From NCBI GenBank assembly GCA_963725215.1, contig CAVRXQ010000007.1, positions 1-64,000 of the forward strand: 64,000 bases of DNA, in the 5' to 3' direction. This DNA comes from CAVRXQ01 sp963725215 (GTDB lineage Bacteria > Actinomycetota > Acidimicrobiia > Acidimicrobiales > Bog-793). The notes beneath the pieces were generated by a model. The model was not told where the DNA came from and did no database searches. It saw nothing but the letters and a program-made list of their open reading frames with translations. Shown here one piece after another: positions 15,766 to 24,987 of the stretch. The position numbers and the translations under genes were made by a program. The first letter of the stretch is position 1, and each line of letters begins with the position of its first letter.

Positions 15766-17121
15766 CTAACCCGCCGGCCGTCGCAAGGATTCGCGACGGT
15801 ACGCGGCGACCTCGGTGATGAGCCGGGTGCTCCGACCCCGCGTGAGGAAGCTGTATGACCAACGTGAAAGGACGATCAAGCGGTTTTCGAACCCGATCAG
15901 ATAAAAGAGGTGGACGACGAGCCACGTCACCCAGGCGACGAAGCCACTGAGGTGGATGCCACGCAGGTCCGCGACCGCCCGCGCCCGGCCGATCGTCGCG
16001 AGCATCCCCTTGTCCCGGTAGTGAAACGGAGCCGTCTCGCCTCCCTCGAGCCGGGCGCGAATGAGGCGACCTGCGTACTTGCCCTGCTGGATGGCGACGG
16101 GCGCCACGCCGGGCAGCACCTTTTCCTCGCCGGTCCGCCCGTCACGCAGGGCGACCATGTCACCGAGGGCGAGAACCTCGGGATGTCCCGGGAGCGAGAG
16201 GTCCGGCTCCACGACGACGCGCCCCGCCCGGTCCACAGTGGCTCCCGACGCCTGTCCGAGCAGGTGCGCGAGCGGCGAGGCCGTGACGCCGGCGGCCCAC
16301 ACGACGGTGCGCGTCGGGATTGACGACGTCGAGCCATCGGATGAGATCTCGACGTGATCTTGCTGCACATCGACGACGGTTTTCGACGTCAGCAAAGTGA
16401 CTCCGAGCTTCGTCAGTGCCCTGCCGGCGCGACCTGAGAGCGACCGCGGAAACGAGGGCAGCACGCGATCGGCCGTCTCGACGAGCATCACCTGTCCCGC
16501 CGCGGTATTGGCGACTCGGAACTCGCCCGGCAGGGTGTCGCGCGCGAGCTCGGCGATCTGACCGGCCATCTCGACCCCCGTGGGTCCTCCACCGACAACG
16601 ACGAAGGTCAACCAGGTGGTTCGCTTGTCGGCCTCGCTCTCGAACTCCGCCGCTTCGAAAGCCTCGAGGATCCTCCCACGCACTTCGAGCGCACTGTCGA
16701 GCGATTTCACTTCGAGCGCGAGTGACTTCCAGTCCTCGTGGCCGAAATACGAGTAGCTCGATCCGCCGGCGACGACGAGCGTGTCGTAGGGCACATCGAG
16801 CGGATCGACGTCTGGCATCGGCGACTCGACGCTGACCTTCTTGTTCGCGAGGTCGATCGCCGTCGCTTCACCGAGAAGGACGTGCACGCGTTTGTCGTCG
16901 CGAAAGATCTTGCGAAGCGGTGTCGCGATCTCGGCGGGCGAAAGCGCACCCGTCGCGACCTGGTAGTTGAGCGCCTGGAAAAGGTGGTAGTTGTTGCGGT
17001 CGATCAGCGTCACTTCGACAGCGGAGTCGGCGAGCCCCTTCACCACGTTGATGCCGCCGAAGCCGCCGCCGATGACGACGCAGCGGTGAGCGCCCGACAT
17101 ACCCCGCGCGTATTGCGCCAT
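15766..17121 (-). CDS. ndh: Type II NADH:quinone dehydrogenase (NDH-2)
   Basis: About 451 aa. The FAD-binding GGGFGGINVVKGL fold at the N-terminus is followed by IDRNNYHLFQALNYQVATGALSPAEIA, a second nucleotide-binding motif VVVGGGPTGVEMAGQI, and the quinone-side motif GVAPVAIQQGKYAGRLI. The C-terminus has an amphipathic/hydrophobic stretch for membrane attachment. It transfers electrons from NADH to quinone without proton pumping. The start could be 17121 or 17100 (MSGAHRC). A longer frame runs upstream through the next gene but is only antisense-like open sequence. Confidence 0.93.
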   Translation of the reverse strand: MAQYARGMSGAHRCVVIGGGFGGINVVKGLADSAVEVTLIDRNNYHLFQALNYQVATGALSPAEIATPLRKIFRDDKRVHVLLGEATAIDLANKKVSVESPMPDVDPLDVPYDTLVVAGGSSYSYFGHEDWKSLALEVKSLDSALEVRGRILEAFEAAEFESEADKRTTWLTFVVVGGGPTGVEMAGQIAELARDTLPGEFRVANTAAGQVMLVETADRVLPSFPRSLSGRAGRALTKLGVTLLTSKTVVDVQQDHVEISSDGSTSSIPTRTVVWAAGVTASPLAHLLGQASGATVDRAGRVVVEPDLSLPGHPEVLALGDMVALRDGRTGEEKVLPGVAPVAIQQGKYAGRLIRARLEGGETAPFHYRDKGMLATIGRARAVADLRGIHLSGFVAWVTWLVVHLFYLIGFENRLIVLSRWSYSFLTRGRSTRLITEVAAYRRESLRRPAG

Positions 17122-17174
17122 CACTGGATCATCGCCCGAGCACGAAGACGCCGCAACGCGCGGCAGACGTGGTT

Positions 17175-18398
17175 TCAGACCGACGCGACCGACGCTCGTT
17201 CGTCGAACGCCCACGGAGTTCCGTGCTCGACGAGCCGTTCGAGGAACGGCTTCGGCGGGAACGCCTCGGGGCCGAGCACCCCGACGCCAGACCAGGCTCC
17301 AGATTCGAGCAGTTCCAATGCGATGACCGGGTTCACTGCAGTCTGCCAGACGACGGCCTGGCTGCCGTACTCCTTCATCGACCACGAGTTGTCGACGAGG
17401 TGGTAAAGGTACACCGAGCGCGAGAGGCCGTCTTTTCCGGTGCCGCGCACCCAAGTCCCCGCGCACGTCACGCCGGACATCTGCTGGCCCAGGGTCGCGG
17501 GATCGGGGAGGCACGCCGCGACGACGTCGCGCGGCGAGACCTCCACGCCGCCGACGCGGACCCGCTCCGTCGAGTCGAGACCGAGCTTGTGGAGCGACTT
17601 CAATATGTCGATGAATTCCTCTCCGAGGCCGTATTTGAAGGTCACCCGCCCGGCATCGATCCAGCGCGGGATGAGCACCACTTCTTCGTGCTCGACATTC
17701 ACGCATTCGAGCGGACCGATCCCACCTGGGAAGTCGAAGGTCTCCGGCTGGCTGAAGGGTGCGGTCGTGTACCAGCCGCGTTCGCGATCGAAGATCACCG
17801 GTGGGTTCAAACACTCCTCGATCGTCGTCCAGATCGAAAAGGTCGGGGCGAAGTCGTATCCCGACACAGATAGGTTTGCGCCGTCTCGCACCCCGATCTC
17901 GTCGATCGAGGAGAACTGCTCGTCCGCCGCGTACCTGGCGAAGACGTCCGACATACCAGGCTCCACACCGACCCCGCAGAGCGCGAGCGCGCCTTTGTCC
18001 TCCCATTGATCGGCGAGTGCGAATTGCTCGTCGCCGAGCTTCACTCCGCAGTTGTGGTACGGGTCGGATGGGTCGGGTTTTGAGAGCGACATCGCCATGT
18101 CGAGATAAGTGACCGCGGATGCGAGGGAAGCGCGAAAGATCGGCATCACGAAGCGGGGATCGACCGCGTTCAAGACCGCCGTCAGCCGCTCGGTGTCGAC
18201 AAGCTCCACGATCGAGGACTCGTCGTTCGCGTCGAGGGAAACGGCACTGAATCTGTCGCCGAGACCGACGATCGCGCGCTCGGCTCGCTCGCGGCTGTAG
18301 TCGGCGACGACCACCCGTTCGAACAGCGCCCAACGATCGATAGTGCGAGCCGCAGCCGAACCGACGCCGCCCGCTCCGAGGATCAATAGCCGCGTCAT
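17175..18398 (-). CDS. Saccharopine dehydrogenase-family protein
   Basis: 407 aa. It has an N-terminal Rossmann fold (LILGAGGVGSAAARTID) and the saccharopine-dehydrogenase-like middle segment LNAVDPRFVMPIFRASL...YLDMAMS and GVGVEPGMSDVFARY. The closest known functions are NAD(P)-dependent lysine or saccharopine metabolism and carboxynorspermidine dehydrogenase. The substrate cannot be fixed from the sequence. ATG 18398 is preceded by GGAGGTG. Confidence 0.88.
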   Translation of the reverse strand: MTRLLILGAGGVGSAAARTIDRWALFERVVVADYSRERAERAIVGLGDRFSAVSLDANDESSIVELVDTERLTAVLNAVDPRFVMPIFRASLASAVTYLDMAMSLSKPDPSDPYHNCGVKLGDEQFALADQWEDKGALALCGVGVEPGMSDVFARYAADEQFSSIDEIGVRDGANLSVSGYDFAPTFSIWTTIEECLNPPVIFDRERGWYTTAPFSQPETFDFPGGIGPLECVNVEHEEVVLIPRWIDAGRVTFKYGLGEEFIDILKSLHKLGLDSTERVRVGGVEVSPRDVVAACLPDPATLGQQMSGVTCAGTWVRGTGKDGLSRSVYLYHLVDNSWSMKEYGSQAVVWQTAVNPVIALELLESGAWSGVGVLGPEAFPPKPFLERLVEHGTPWAFDERASVASV

Positions 18399-18505
18399 GC
18401 GACACCTCCACGAGGCGCCCCTTGGAGCGGGGTCTACCGTTTGTCGCAGGGGGGACAGCGTATTGCTCGGGTCCCCGACACACGAATCGAAATCATGACC
18501 CCACG

Positions 18506-18955
18506 ATGAACAATCGCAACACGATCCACCTCGCGTCAAGAGATGAAGTCGATACCGTTCGCGAGCTATTTGACGAGTACGAAGCCAGCCTGGACTTCGA
18601 CCTTTGCTTTCAGGACTTCGAAAAAGAGCTCGAGGATCCGTTCGCGATCTACGAGGCGATCTTGCTGGCGCCCGAAGGCTGCGTCGCGCTGCGCCGAATC
18701 GACGAAAAGGTTTGCGAGATGAAACGCCTGTACGTTCGGCCGGGCGGCCGCGGAAACCACCTCGGCCGGGCCCTCGCCGAGTCGGTCATCGAGATCGCGA
18801 AAGATCGCTCGTATGCGTTGGTGAAACTCGACACCGTTCCGTCGATGGCTGCTGCAATCGCCCTTTATCGTTCCCTCGGCTTCAAAGAGACCAGCGATTA
18901 CCGTTACAACCCGATCGAGGGCGCGCTCTACTTCGAGCTCGAACTGAACTCGTAG
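18506..18955 (+). CDS. GNAT-family N-acetyltransferase
   Basis: 149 aa. The acetyl-CoA-binding motif is MKRLYVRPGGRGNHLGRALAESVI, followed by KLDTVPSMAAAIALYRSLGFKE. This is the arrangement of small-molecule GNATs. The substrate is unknown. It is divergent from the saccharopine-dehydrogenase-like gene. Confidence 0.88.
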   Translation: MNNRNTIHLASRDEVDTVRELFDEYEASLDFDLCFQDFEKELEDPFAIYEAILLAPEGCVALRRIDEKVCEMKRLYVRPGGRGNHLGRALAESVIEIAKDRSYALVKLDTVPSMAAAIALYRSLGFKETSDYRYNPIEGALYFELELNS

Positions 18956-19071
18956 CTCGCCACGACACCGAATGGCGGACGGCTCCAATCGCGAGTGACA
19001 GGGCGCGCGTTTGGTGGCGCGTTATTCCGACCACCGAGCACTGCCACCGTGTGTTGTGTTTGCTGCGAATG

Positions 19072-19686
19072 TCAGCCGGGAAAGAAGAACGCGCCCTGCC
19101 CGTTAGCGAGGATGAAGACCTCGTTCGCTTTGATCGTCGAACCACTGGTGCCGCCGAACACCGCAACTTCGGCACCCTTTTTCACGGCGTTCTTCGCCGC
19201 CGTGGTACCGGCCATTAGGTAGGTGGTCGAGGACTGCTCGTCGACTGTGAGCTTCGAGCCGGTCGGTGTCATCATCGTGAAGCTCGAGCTCGATACGGAG
19301 ACGACCCTTCCGATGCTCGTGTTGGCGAAGACGCGAAACGGCCTCTGGGCGCCTCCGCCTCCGCCGAAGGGCACCTGGAACGCGTTCGGAGGTAATGCAA
19401 CTTGGGGGGATCGCAATACCGTTCGCGTGGTGGTGCTCGGCGCGTTCGCCAGCGCGACCGATAGTCCGCTGACCGCGCCGACCATGAGCGCGGCGACGAA
19501 CCACCCGGTCGCGCGGTGGCCGAGGATCTTCGCGATCCTCTTCGGAGACGCGGCGGGCGTTGGCGACCACGGCGGCGCCGGGGGTGGAGGCTGCACGCCA
19601 CCTTGGGACGGCAACTTGACCGCCGGTTGGGGTTCGGTGTCGCCGGACTGTGTGGCCGGGATCGGAGAGGTCGGTTCGTCTTCCAT
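19072..19686 (-). CDS. Single-pass membrane protein with DUF5666-like extracytoplasmic domain
   Basis: 204 aa. A Pro-rich cytoplasmic N-terminus (1-55) leads to one membrane helix (about 61-81) and a small beta-rich domain (SIGRVVSVSSSSFTMMTPTGSKLTVDEQSSTTYL) with GAEVAVFGG. The last part is the pattern of DUF5666-type domains. Function unknown. Paired direct repeats lie upstream. Confidence 0.75.
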   Translation of the reverse strand: MEDEPTSPIPATQSGDTEPQPAVKLPSQGGVQPPPPAPPWSPTPAASPKRIAKILGHRATGWFVAALMVGAVSGLSVALANAPSTTTRTVLRSPQVALPPNAFQVPFGGGGGAQRPFRVFANTSIGRVVSVSSSSFTMMTPTGSKLTVDEQSSTTYLMAGTTAAKNAVKKGAEVAVFGGTSGSTIKANEVFILANGQGAFFFPG

Positions 19687-19729
19687 TCGTCGGGTGCTCC
19701 TTGTCCTCCAAGAAGATGCTGACGATCGA

Positions 19730-19763
19730 ATCTGGGAATTCCTTGATATCGATCTGGGAATTC
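19730..19763. repeat. Two 12-bp direct repeats, 22-bp period
   Basis: ATCTGGGAATTC occurs at 19730-19741 and again at 19752-19763 without mismatch. The period is two helical turns, which suits a regulator binding one face of the DNA. They lie 44 bp upstream of the membrane protein start (19686) and downstream of hmgA. Confidence 0.6.
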
Positions 19764-19825
19764 TCTCAGGGCGAGCAGATATCCGACGACCCGTTCAGGT
19801 CGTCGCTTCGGGTTCACGACAGGGA

Positions 19826-20989
19826 TTACCGCGAGATCCAGCTCCGCTCGTAGGCGGGATCGGCGATCGAGCGGGCGTCCTCGCTGATGAGGAGCGGCTC
19901 GAACGTGTCGACCATCACCGCGGTCTCCTCGGTGCGATCGACATCCATCGACGCCTCGACGCTTCCGGGCTGCGGACCGTGCACGAATCCCGACGGGTGG
20001 ATCGTGAGCGACCCCTTCCCGATCCCCGCGCCTTGACGGCTCATGAAGTCGCCGTCCACGTAGTACAGGACCTCGTCCGAGTCGACGTTCGCGTGGTGAT
20101 AGGGGATCTTGATCGCGTTCGCGTCGAAGTCGTACAGGCGTGGCACGAAGCTGCAGACGACAAACCCCGGACCCGCGAAGGTTTGGTGCACCGGTGGCGG
20201 CTGGTGGATACGACCGACAATCGGCTCGAAGTCCTTGATCGAAAACGCGAATGGATACACGCAGCCGTCCCAGCCGACGACGTCGAAGGGATGGTGCTCG
20301 TGCACGTGGATGCTCCATCCCCCACGCGTCCGAACGAGCACACGCACACCTTCGCCCTCGACGACCAAAGGGCCCTCGGGCGGCCGAAGGTCGCGTTCGG
20401 AGTACGGAGCGCCTTCATGGATCTGTCCCGTCGGCGTCAGGTAACGGTTCGGCGGTCCAATGTGGCCGGTCGACTCCAAGATGAAGGCCCGCACCGGGGC
20501 GTCGTTTGCAGCGATCACCCAGCGGTGCGTCGTCGCGCGCGGGACGACGACGTAGTCACCCGCTTGCGCCTCGATCTCGCCGAACACCGACTCGAGCCGC
20601 GCCCTTCCAGTGTGAATGAAGACGAGCTCGTCGCCCTCGCTGTTTCGGTAGAGCTCACTCGTTTGGTCGGCGGCCGCGACGCACAGCGTCGCCGTCGACG
20701 ACGCCGCGAGGTGCCGACGACCCGTGACGAGATCCCCGCCTTCGGTGAGATTGAACGACCGGAGGTGCATCGGGCGAACAGGGACGTTGGGCGTGAGCTC
20801 CGAACGCTTCACCTCGATCGCGTCTATCCCGAGGATCGCGCTCGGCGAATGCCGATGGTAAAGGAGCGACGACGCGCCGGAGAACCCCTCTTCGCCCATC
20901 AACTCTTCCGCGAGGCGGTTCCCGTCTGACCCAAGGTGCAGCGTGTGTCGCTTCTTCGGTACGTCACCGGTCCGCAGGTAGTACGTCAC
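19826..20989 (-). CDS. hmgA: Homogentisate 1,2-dioxygenase
   Basis: 387 aa cupin protein. It opens the ring of homogentisate to maleylacetoacetate using Fe(II) and O2. Family blocks seen are GDELVFIHTGRARLESVFG, GDYVVVPRATTHRW, HEHHPFDVVGWDGCVYPFAF and YHHANVDSDEVLYYVDGDF, with the His/Glu iron ligands in the later blocks. It is shorter than the ~440-aa proteobacterial and animal enzymes, as usual for the actinobacterial form. Its ATG overlaps the fahA stop (ATGA), and it is the last gene of the four-gene operon. Confidence 0.92.
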   Translation of the reverse strand: MTYYLRTGDVPKKRHTLHLGSDGNRLAEELMGEEGFSGASSLLYHRHSPSAILGIDAIEVKRSELTPNVPVRPMHLRSFNLTEGGDLVTGRRHLAASSTATLCVAAADQTSELYRNSEGDELVFIHTGRARLESVFGEIEAQAGDYVVVPRATTHRWVIAANDAPVRAFILESTGHIGPPNRYLTPTGQIHEGAPYSERDLRPPEGPLVVEGEGVRVLVRTRGGWSIHVHEHHPFDVVGWDGCVYPFAFSIKDFEPIVGRIHQPPPVHQTFAGPGFVVCSFVPRLYDFDANAIKIPYHHANVDSDEVLYYVDGDFMSRQGAGIGKGSLTIHPSGFVHGPQPGSVEASMDVDRTEETAVMVDTFEPLLISEDARSIADPAYERSWISR

Positions 20990-22158
20990 GGCCTGTCCTC
21001 CTTGTTCGAGGCGACGACGCGGCCACGCACTTCACCGAGATCGAGGTGGCGACCGACGCGGTCACCGCACCAGCCGCGGATGACGACCTCGTCGCCGTCT
21101 TCGAGCCAGGTCCTCGTCGACCCGTCCTCCAGTTTGACCGGATCGCGACCCGCGTTCGTGAGCTCCATCAAGCTCCCGGCGCTGTTCGGTTCGCTTCCAG
21201 AGATCGTGCCGGAAGCAAACACGTCGCCGGTGCGCGTCGCCGCCCCGTTCGCGGTCAGGTGCGCAAGCTGTTGCGCCATCGACCAGTAGAGGCCACCGGC
21301 CCCCATATGGCTGATCGCGGTGCCGTTCAAGGCGAGCTCGAAAGAGATCGCGAAGTTCCGCGGCTCTGCTACCGCGAGATATGGCGCTGGCGCGGGGTCT
21401 TGAGGTGGGCCTGGGACCGCGTAGGCCTCGAGAGACGAAAGCGGCACCACCCACGGCGAGATCGACGTGGCAAAAGACTTGCCGAGAAACGGCCCCAAGG
21501 GCTGGTACTCGAAGGACTGGATGTCCCGTGCGCTCCAGTCGTTCACGATCACGACGCCGAAGACGTGGTTCTTCGCGTCGTGCGCGGCGATCCTGCCCCC
21601 CCGCTCGGACCCGACGCCGACGACGAAGCCGAGTTCGACTTCGACGTCAAGGCGGGCGCTCGGAACGAACTTGGGATCGCCGTCGGCCTTCACAAGACCC
21701 GACGGGCGAAAGATCGGCGATCCCGAGACGACGACCGTCGCCGACCGGCCGTGATATCCAATCGGCAGGTACTTCCACGCCGGGGGAAGCGGATCCGATC
21801 CTGGTCGCAACATGCGCCCCATCGCCGTCGCGTGCTCTTCCGAGGCGTAGAAATCGACGTAGTCGGCAACTTCGAACGGCAGCATGAGCGTCGTCTCGTC
21901 GATCGGAAATACCGCGTCAACCGCTGGGTCTGAAAGGTGGACGGCGATCTCGGTGCGCGTGCTGGCCCACGCGTCCGGCCCGAGCGCCATGAACGCGTTG
22001 AGCGAACCCGAATCGAAGACGTGGCGGGGAACGCTGAGGCCATCGAGCGCAAAAAGATCGATTGCGTTGCGCTCGTACGCGACGACGACGTGGCCGCGTT
22101 CGTCGACCCCGAACGCCAAATCGTCGGGACCGAACCCGGAGTGGTGCTCCTCAGGCAT
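20986..22158 (-). CDS. fahA: Fumarylacetoacetase
   Basis: 390 aa from ATG 22158. It cleaves fumarylacetoacetate to fumarate and acetoacetate, the last step of tyrosine degradation. Characteristic blocks are WKYLPIGYHGRSATVVVSG, VELGFVVG, VIVNDWSARDIQSFEYQPLGPFLGKSFATSISPWVVPL, and VFASGTISGSEPNSAGSLMEL. The start overlaps the end of the upstream aminotransferase fusion by 8 bp, and the stop overlaps the hmgA start. Confidence 0.94.
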   Translation of the reverse strand: MPEEHHSGFGPDDLAFGVDERGHVVVAYERNAIDLFALDGLSVPRHVFDSGSLNAFMALGPDAWASTRTEIAVHLSDPAVDAVFPIDETTLMLPFEVADYVDFYASEEHATAMGRMLRPGSDPLPPAWKYLPIGYHGRSATVVVSGSPIFRPSGLVKADGDPKFVPSARLDVEVELGFVVGVGSERGGRIAAHDAKNHVFGVVIVNDWSARDIQSFEYQPLGPFLGKSFATSISPWVVPLSSLEAYAVPGPPQDPAPAPYLAVAEPRNFAISFELALNGTAISHMGAGGLYWSMAQQLAHLTANGAATRTGDVFASGTISGSEPNSAGSLMELTNAGRDPVKLEDGSTRTWLEDGDEVVIRGWCGDRVGRHLDLGEVRGRVVASNKEDRP

Positions 22159-23779
22159 CGAGCTTCGCGAGCTGATCGGCGTGCTGCTCATAGTGCCCGA
22201 CGAGGAACTCGTCCAAGAATCGGCCGATCTCCATCGTCTTCAGCGTCGGGTGCTCTCCGAGGCGCGCCCAGTCATGCGAGTCCATCGTCGAAACCAGCGC
22301 CCGCAGCTCGTCCATCGCGACCCTCGCTGTCTCGAGCTGGCGGAGCGGCTCGACGGCGCGATTTGTCGCGATCGCCGCGCTCCGACCAGGGTCGGTCTTC
22401 GTCCGTCCGAACGGCACTGGCCGAGCGCCCGGCGCGTCGAGGATCTTTTTCAGCTCGCTCAGCCAGTACGCCCCGAACTCGGCGATGTGCGCCCAGGCCT
22501 GACCATCGTCCCAGCGCTCTTCGCCGCCGGGGTCGGGATCGGTCAGTCCGTGGCGTCTCGCGCCGCCAGCGAGCGCGCCGAGCCGCTCATCGACCGTGTC
22601 CAGGCGATCGAGCCATTCCGCGACCGCTCGACCTTCGACCCCCGTCGGCAACACCCAACTGGCATGGAGTTGTTCCGCCATCTCGCTCTTCGCGATTTCG
22701 TCGAAAGCGCCGACGAACCGATCGACTTCCTCCTCGTCCCCCACGGTGACGCGTACGCCGATTCCCGGGAACGGGCGGGTGACGACGCCACGGCGTTCCA
22801 GTTCACGGGCGAACTCAGCGCTCATCTCGGCAGCGGGCAGGTAGACGAAGTTCGCCTGGGTGTCAGGAATCGACCATCCACGATGACGAAGCTCGCGGCT
22901 AAGACGAGTCCTTTGTTCGAGCACCGAAGACACGCGCCGATCGAGCTCATCTTCCGCGTCGAGGGAAGCGAGCGCGGCGATCTGGCCGAGCCTGTTCACG
23001 GCGAAGGGCGTCAGCACCTTGTCGAGCTCGACGACGATCGGCTCCGAGCAAAGCGCGTAGCCGACCCGCAATCCCGCGAGACCGTGCGCTTTGGAGAACG
23101 TGCGCAAGACGACGAGATTCGGGTACTCGGCGAGCATCGTCGTCGCGTCGATGAGATGTCGGCCGTTCGCGAACTGCGAGTACGCCTCATCGACGACCAC
23201 GACGCATCCGGCGGGCACCGAGTCGACGAGGTGGGAGAGGTCTGCCCCCGGCATCGCCGTGCCGGTCGGATTGTTCGGTTGCGCGACGAGCACGAGGCGC
23301 GTCTTGTCGCTCAACTCCGCCACGAGGCCGTCCGCGTCGTGCGTCAGGCGTTTCAGCGGCACGCGCCTTGGGACGCCTTCTGCGAGCTGGGTGAAGATCG
23401 GGTAGGCCTCGAAGGTGGGATCGGCAAAGATCACCTCGTCTCCGCGCGACACGTAGGCCAGCGCGAGCTGCTGCAAAAGGCCGACGGTCCCGCAGCCGAC
23501 CGCGACGCGACTCGGGGTCGTTCCGTGTTCGAGCGCGATCCGCTCCCGTAACGCGTGCGCCAGATGATCCGGATAGCGGTTCGCATCCTCGATCGCCGAC
23601 ACGATCGCCTTTTTCACGCTCGGCAAGGGCGCGAAGGGCAGCTCATTCGACGCGAGCTTGATCGCGCCCGACAGCCCGTAGTCAACCTCAGCTTGCTCCG
23701 CCGATCGACCCGGTCGATATGACGGCAGGGATTCGACTGCCGGACGCGCCCGGGGGGCGCCTCGGACTTTCTCGGTCAC
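22151..23779 (-). CDS. Aromatic aminotransferase fused to a DinB-like (mycothiol-dependent isomerase-type) domain
   Basis: 542 aa from GTG 23779, which overlaps the hppD stop (GTGA). Residues 1-360 are a HisC-like class I/II PLP aminotransferase with NPTGT (170-174), VVDEAYSQF and PLP lysine K230 in RTFSKAHGLAGLR. It is presumably the tyrosine or phenylalanine aminotransferase that makes 4-hydroxyphenylpyruvate. Residues 367-542 are a four-helix DinB-like domain with the metal-binding pattern H431 (WAHIAEF) and H529/H533 (GHYEQH). In actinobacteria such domains include mycothiol-dependent maleylpyruvate isomerases. Because the operon lacks a maleylacetoacetate isomerase, this domain is a strong candidate for that step; this part is inference. 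Confidence 0.88.
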   Translation of the reverse strand: MTEKVRGAPRARPAVESLPSYRPGRSAEQAEVDYGLSGAIKLASNELPFAPLPSVKKAIVSAIEDANRYPDHLAHALRERIALEHGTTPSRVAVGCGTVGLLQQLALAYVSRGDEVIFADPTFEAYPIFTQLAEGVPRRVPLKRLTHDADGLVAELSDKTRLVLVAQPNNPTGTAMPGADLSHLVDSVPAGCVVVVDEAYSQFANGRHLIDATTMLAEYPNLVVLRTFSKAHGLAGLRVGYALCSEPIVVELDKVLTPFAVNRLGQIAALASLDAEDELDRRVSSVLEQRTRLSRELRHRGWSIPDTQANFVYLPAAEMSAEFARELERRGVVTRPFPGIGVRVTVGDEEEVDRFVGAFDEIAKSEMAEQLHASWVLPTGVEGRAVAEWLDRLDTVDERLGALAGGARRHGLTDPDPGGEERWDDGQAWAHIAEFGAYWLSELKKILDAPGARPVPFGRTKTDPGRSAAIATNRAVEPLRQLETARVAMDELRALVSTMDSHDWARLGEHPTLKTMEIGRFLDEFLVGHYEQHADQLAKLDA

Positions 23780-24897
23780 AGGTTCCCGCGCCGTGCCTGC
23801 TCTCGCTCGATCGCCTCGAAGAGCGCCTTGAAGTTGCCCTCTCCGAACCCGGTCGCCCCTTCGCGCTGGATGACCTCCATAAAAAGCGTCGGTCGCTCGG
23901 CGAAGGTCTCGGAGAAGATCTGCAGCAAGTAGCCGCCGGTGTCCTTGTCGACTTCGATGCCGAGTCGCTCGAGGTCCCCCCACGGAAGGTCGAATTCGCC
24001 GCATCGCACCTTCGCGTCCTCGTAGTACGTCGACGGCATGTCCAAAAAGCGCACTCCTCGTTCGCGCAACGAGGCGATCGCGCCAATGATGTTGGGCGTC
24101 CCCATCGCGATGTGTTGTACGCCGGGGCAGCCGTACGCCTCGAGGTACTCGGTGATCTGACTTTTCCTGAGACCAGGCGCGGGCTCGTTGATCGGCATCA
24201 CGATGCCCTTGCGGTTGTAGACGACCGTCGACCGCAGCGCCGAGTACTTCGTCGATATCTGCGCTGCGTCGAAGTGCTTCATCTCCTCGAAGCCGAGGAC
24301 GTTCATGTACCACTCGACCCACTCGTCGAGGCGCCCCTCTTCGACGTTCCCAACGACGTGGTCGATGGACTGCAGACCGGCCGGCCGGCCGACGGGCCGG
24401 AGCGGAAGGCGCTCCGAGCTGAAGCCCGGCCCCCAAGCGCCGCTCCATTGCGAACGGTCGACAAAGACGTGTCGCGTCTGGCCGTATGCCTCGATCGCAG
24501 CGGTCGTCAACGCACCCTCGTCGCGCTCGACGGTGCGCGGCTCTTGGACCTCCCGTGCCCCGCGGCGGGTCGCGGCGTCGAGCGCCGCCTCGGGATCAGC
24601 GACACGCCACGCGAGGTTCCTCACGCCGTCCCCGTGTTCGAGGACGTGTCGTCCGACCTCGGAGTCATTGGAAAGACCCGCCGTGACCATGAGGCGGATG
24701 TCGCCGTGCTCGAGCAGGTACGAGACCCGATCGCGAACCCCGGTTTCGGGCCCCGAGTAGGCCGTGACGTCGAAACCGAACCCCGACGCGAGCCACGCCG
24801 TCGCCGCCCGAGCGTTGCCGACCCAGAACTCGAGGTGATCCCACTCGACGATCTGCGAGGCGACGCTTGAGGTGTCTTTCGTCGTCGTTTGTGTCAT
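23776..24897 (-). CDS. hppD: 4-Hydroxyphenylpyruvate dioxygenase
   Basis: 373 aa from ATG 24897. An upstream TTG-type extension has no support. It converts 4-hydroxyphenylpyruvate to homogentisate with Fe(II). The iron ligands are readable: H180 in IDHVVGNV, H262 in GVQHIAMGT, and E341 in LFMEVIQREG. The C-terminal gating helix GFGEGNFKALFEAIEREQ is present. It is the first gene of the operon and is divergent from an Lrp-type regulator 90 bp away. Confidence 0.95.
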   Translation of the reverse strand: MTQTTTKDTSSVASQIVEWDHLEFWVGNARAATAWLASGFGFDVTAYSGPETGVRDRVSYLLEHGDIRLMVTAGLSNDSEVGRHVLEHGDGVRNLAWRVADPEAALDAATRRGAREVQEPRTVERDEGALTTAAIEAYGQTRHVFVDRSQWSGAWGPGFSSERLPLRPVGRPAGLQSIDHVVGNVEEGRLDEWVEWYMNVLGFEEMKHFDAAQISTKYSALRSTVVYNRKGIVMPINEPAPGLRKSQITEYLEAYGCPGVQHIAMGTPNIIGAIASLRERGVRFLDMPSTYYEDAKVRCGEFDLPWGDLERLGIEVDKDTGGYLLQIFSETFAERPTLFMEVIQREGATGFGEGNFKALFEAIEREQARRGNL

Positions 24898-24987
24898 GGG
24901 TCTATCGAACCCGGGTACCGCGTCCGGGTCAATACCTTGGGCTAATGTTATACAGATCAATCAGCAAATAAGGACTACTTTGCGCAA
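24898..24987. promoter_or_regulatory. Divergent promoter region of hppD and the Lrp-type regulator
   Basis: 90 bp, markedly AT-rich for this genome between 24935 and 24985 (contains TAATGTTATACAG). A perfect 10-bp palindrome TTTGCGCAAA (24979-24988) abuts the regulator's start codon. Lrp-family proteins often regulate from such divergent regions, so an operator here is plausible but not proven. Confidence 0.45.

Noticed and set aside
17122..18483. N-terminal extension of the NDH-2 frame
   Set aside because: It runs through the saccharopine-dehydrogenase-like gene in another frame; the FAD fold starts at about 17100.
19223..20929. 568-codon open frame on the plus strand
   Set aside because: It is antisense to the DUF5666-like gene and hmgA; high GC keeps the frame open and it has no recognisable motif.
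21884..23551. 555-codon open frame on the plus strand
   Set aside because: It is antisense to fahA and the aminotransferase fusion, which have clear family motifs.
23780..24448. N-terminal extension of the aminotransferase fusion
   Set aside because: It overlaps hppD in another frame; the GTGA coupled start at 23779 is a better beginning.
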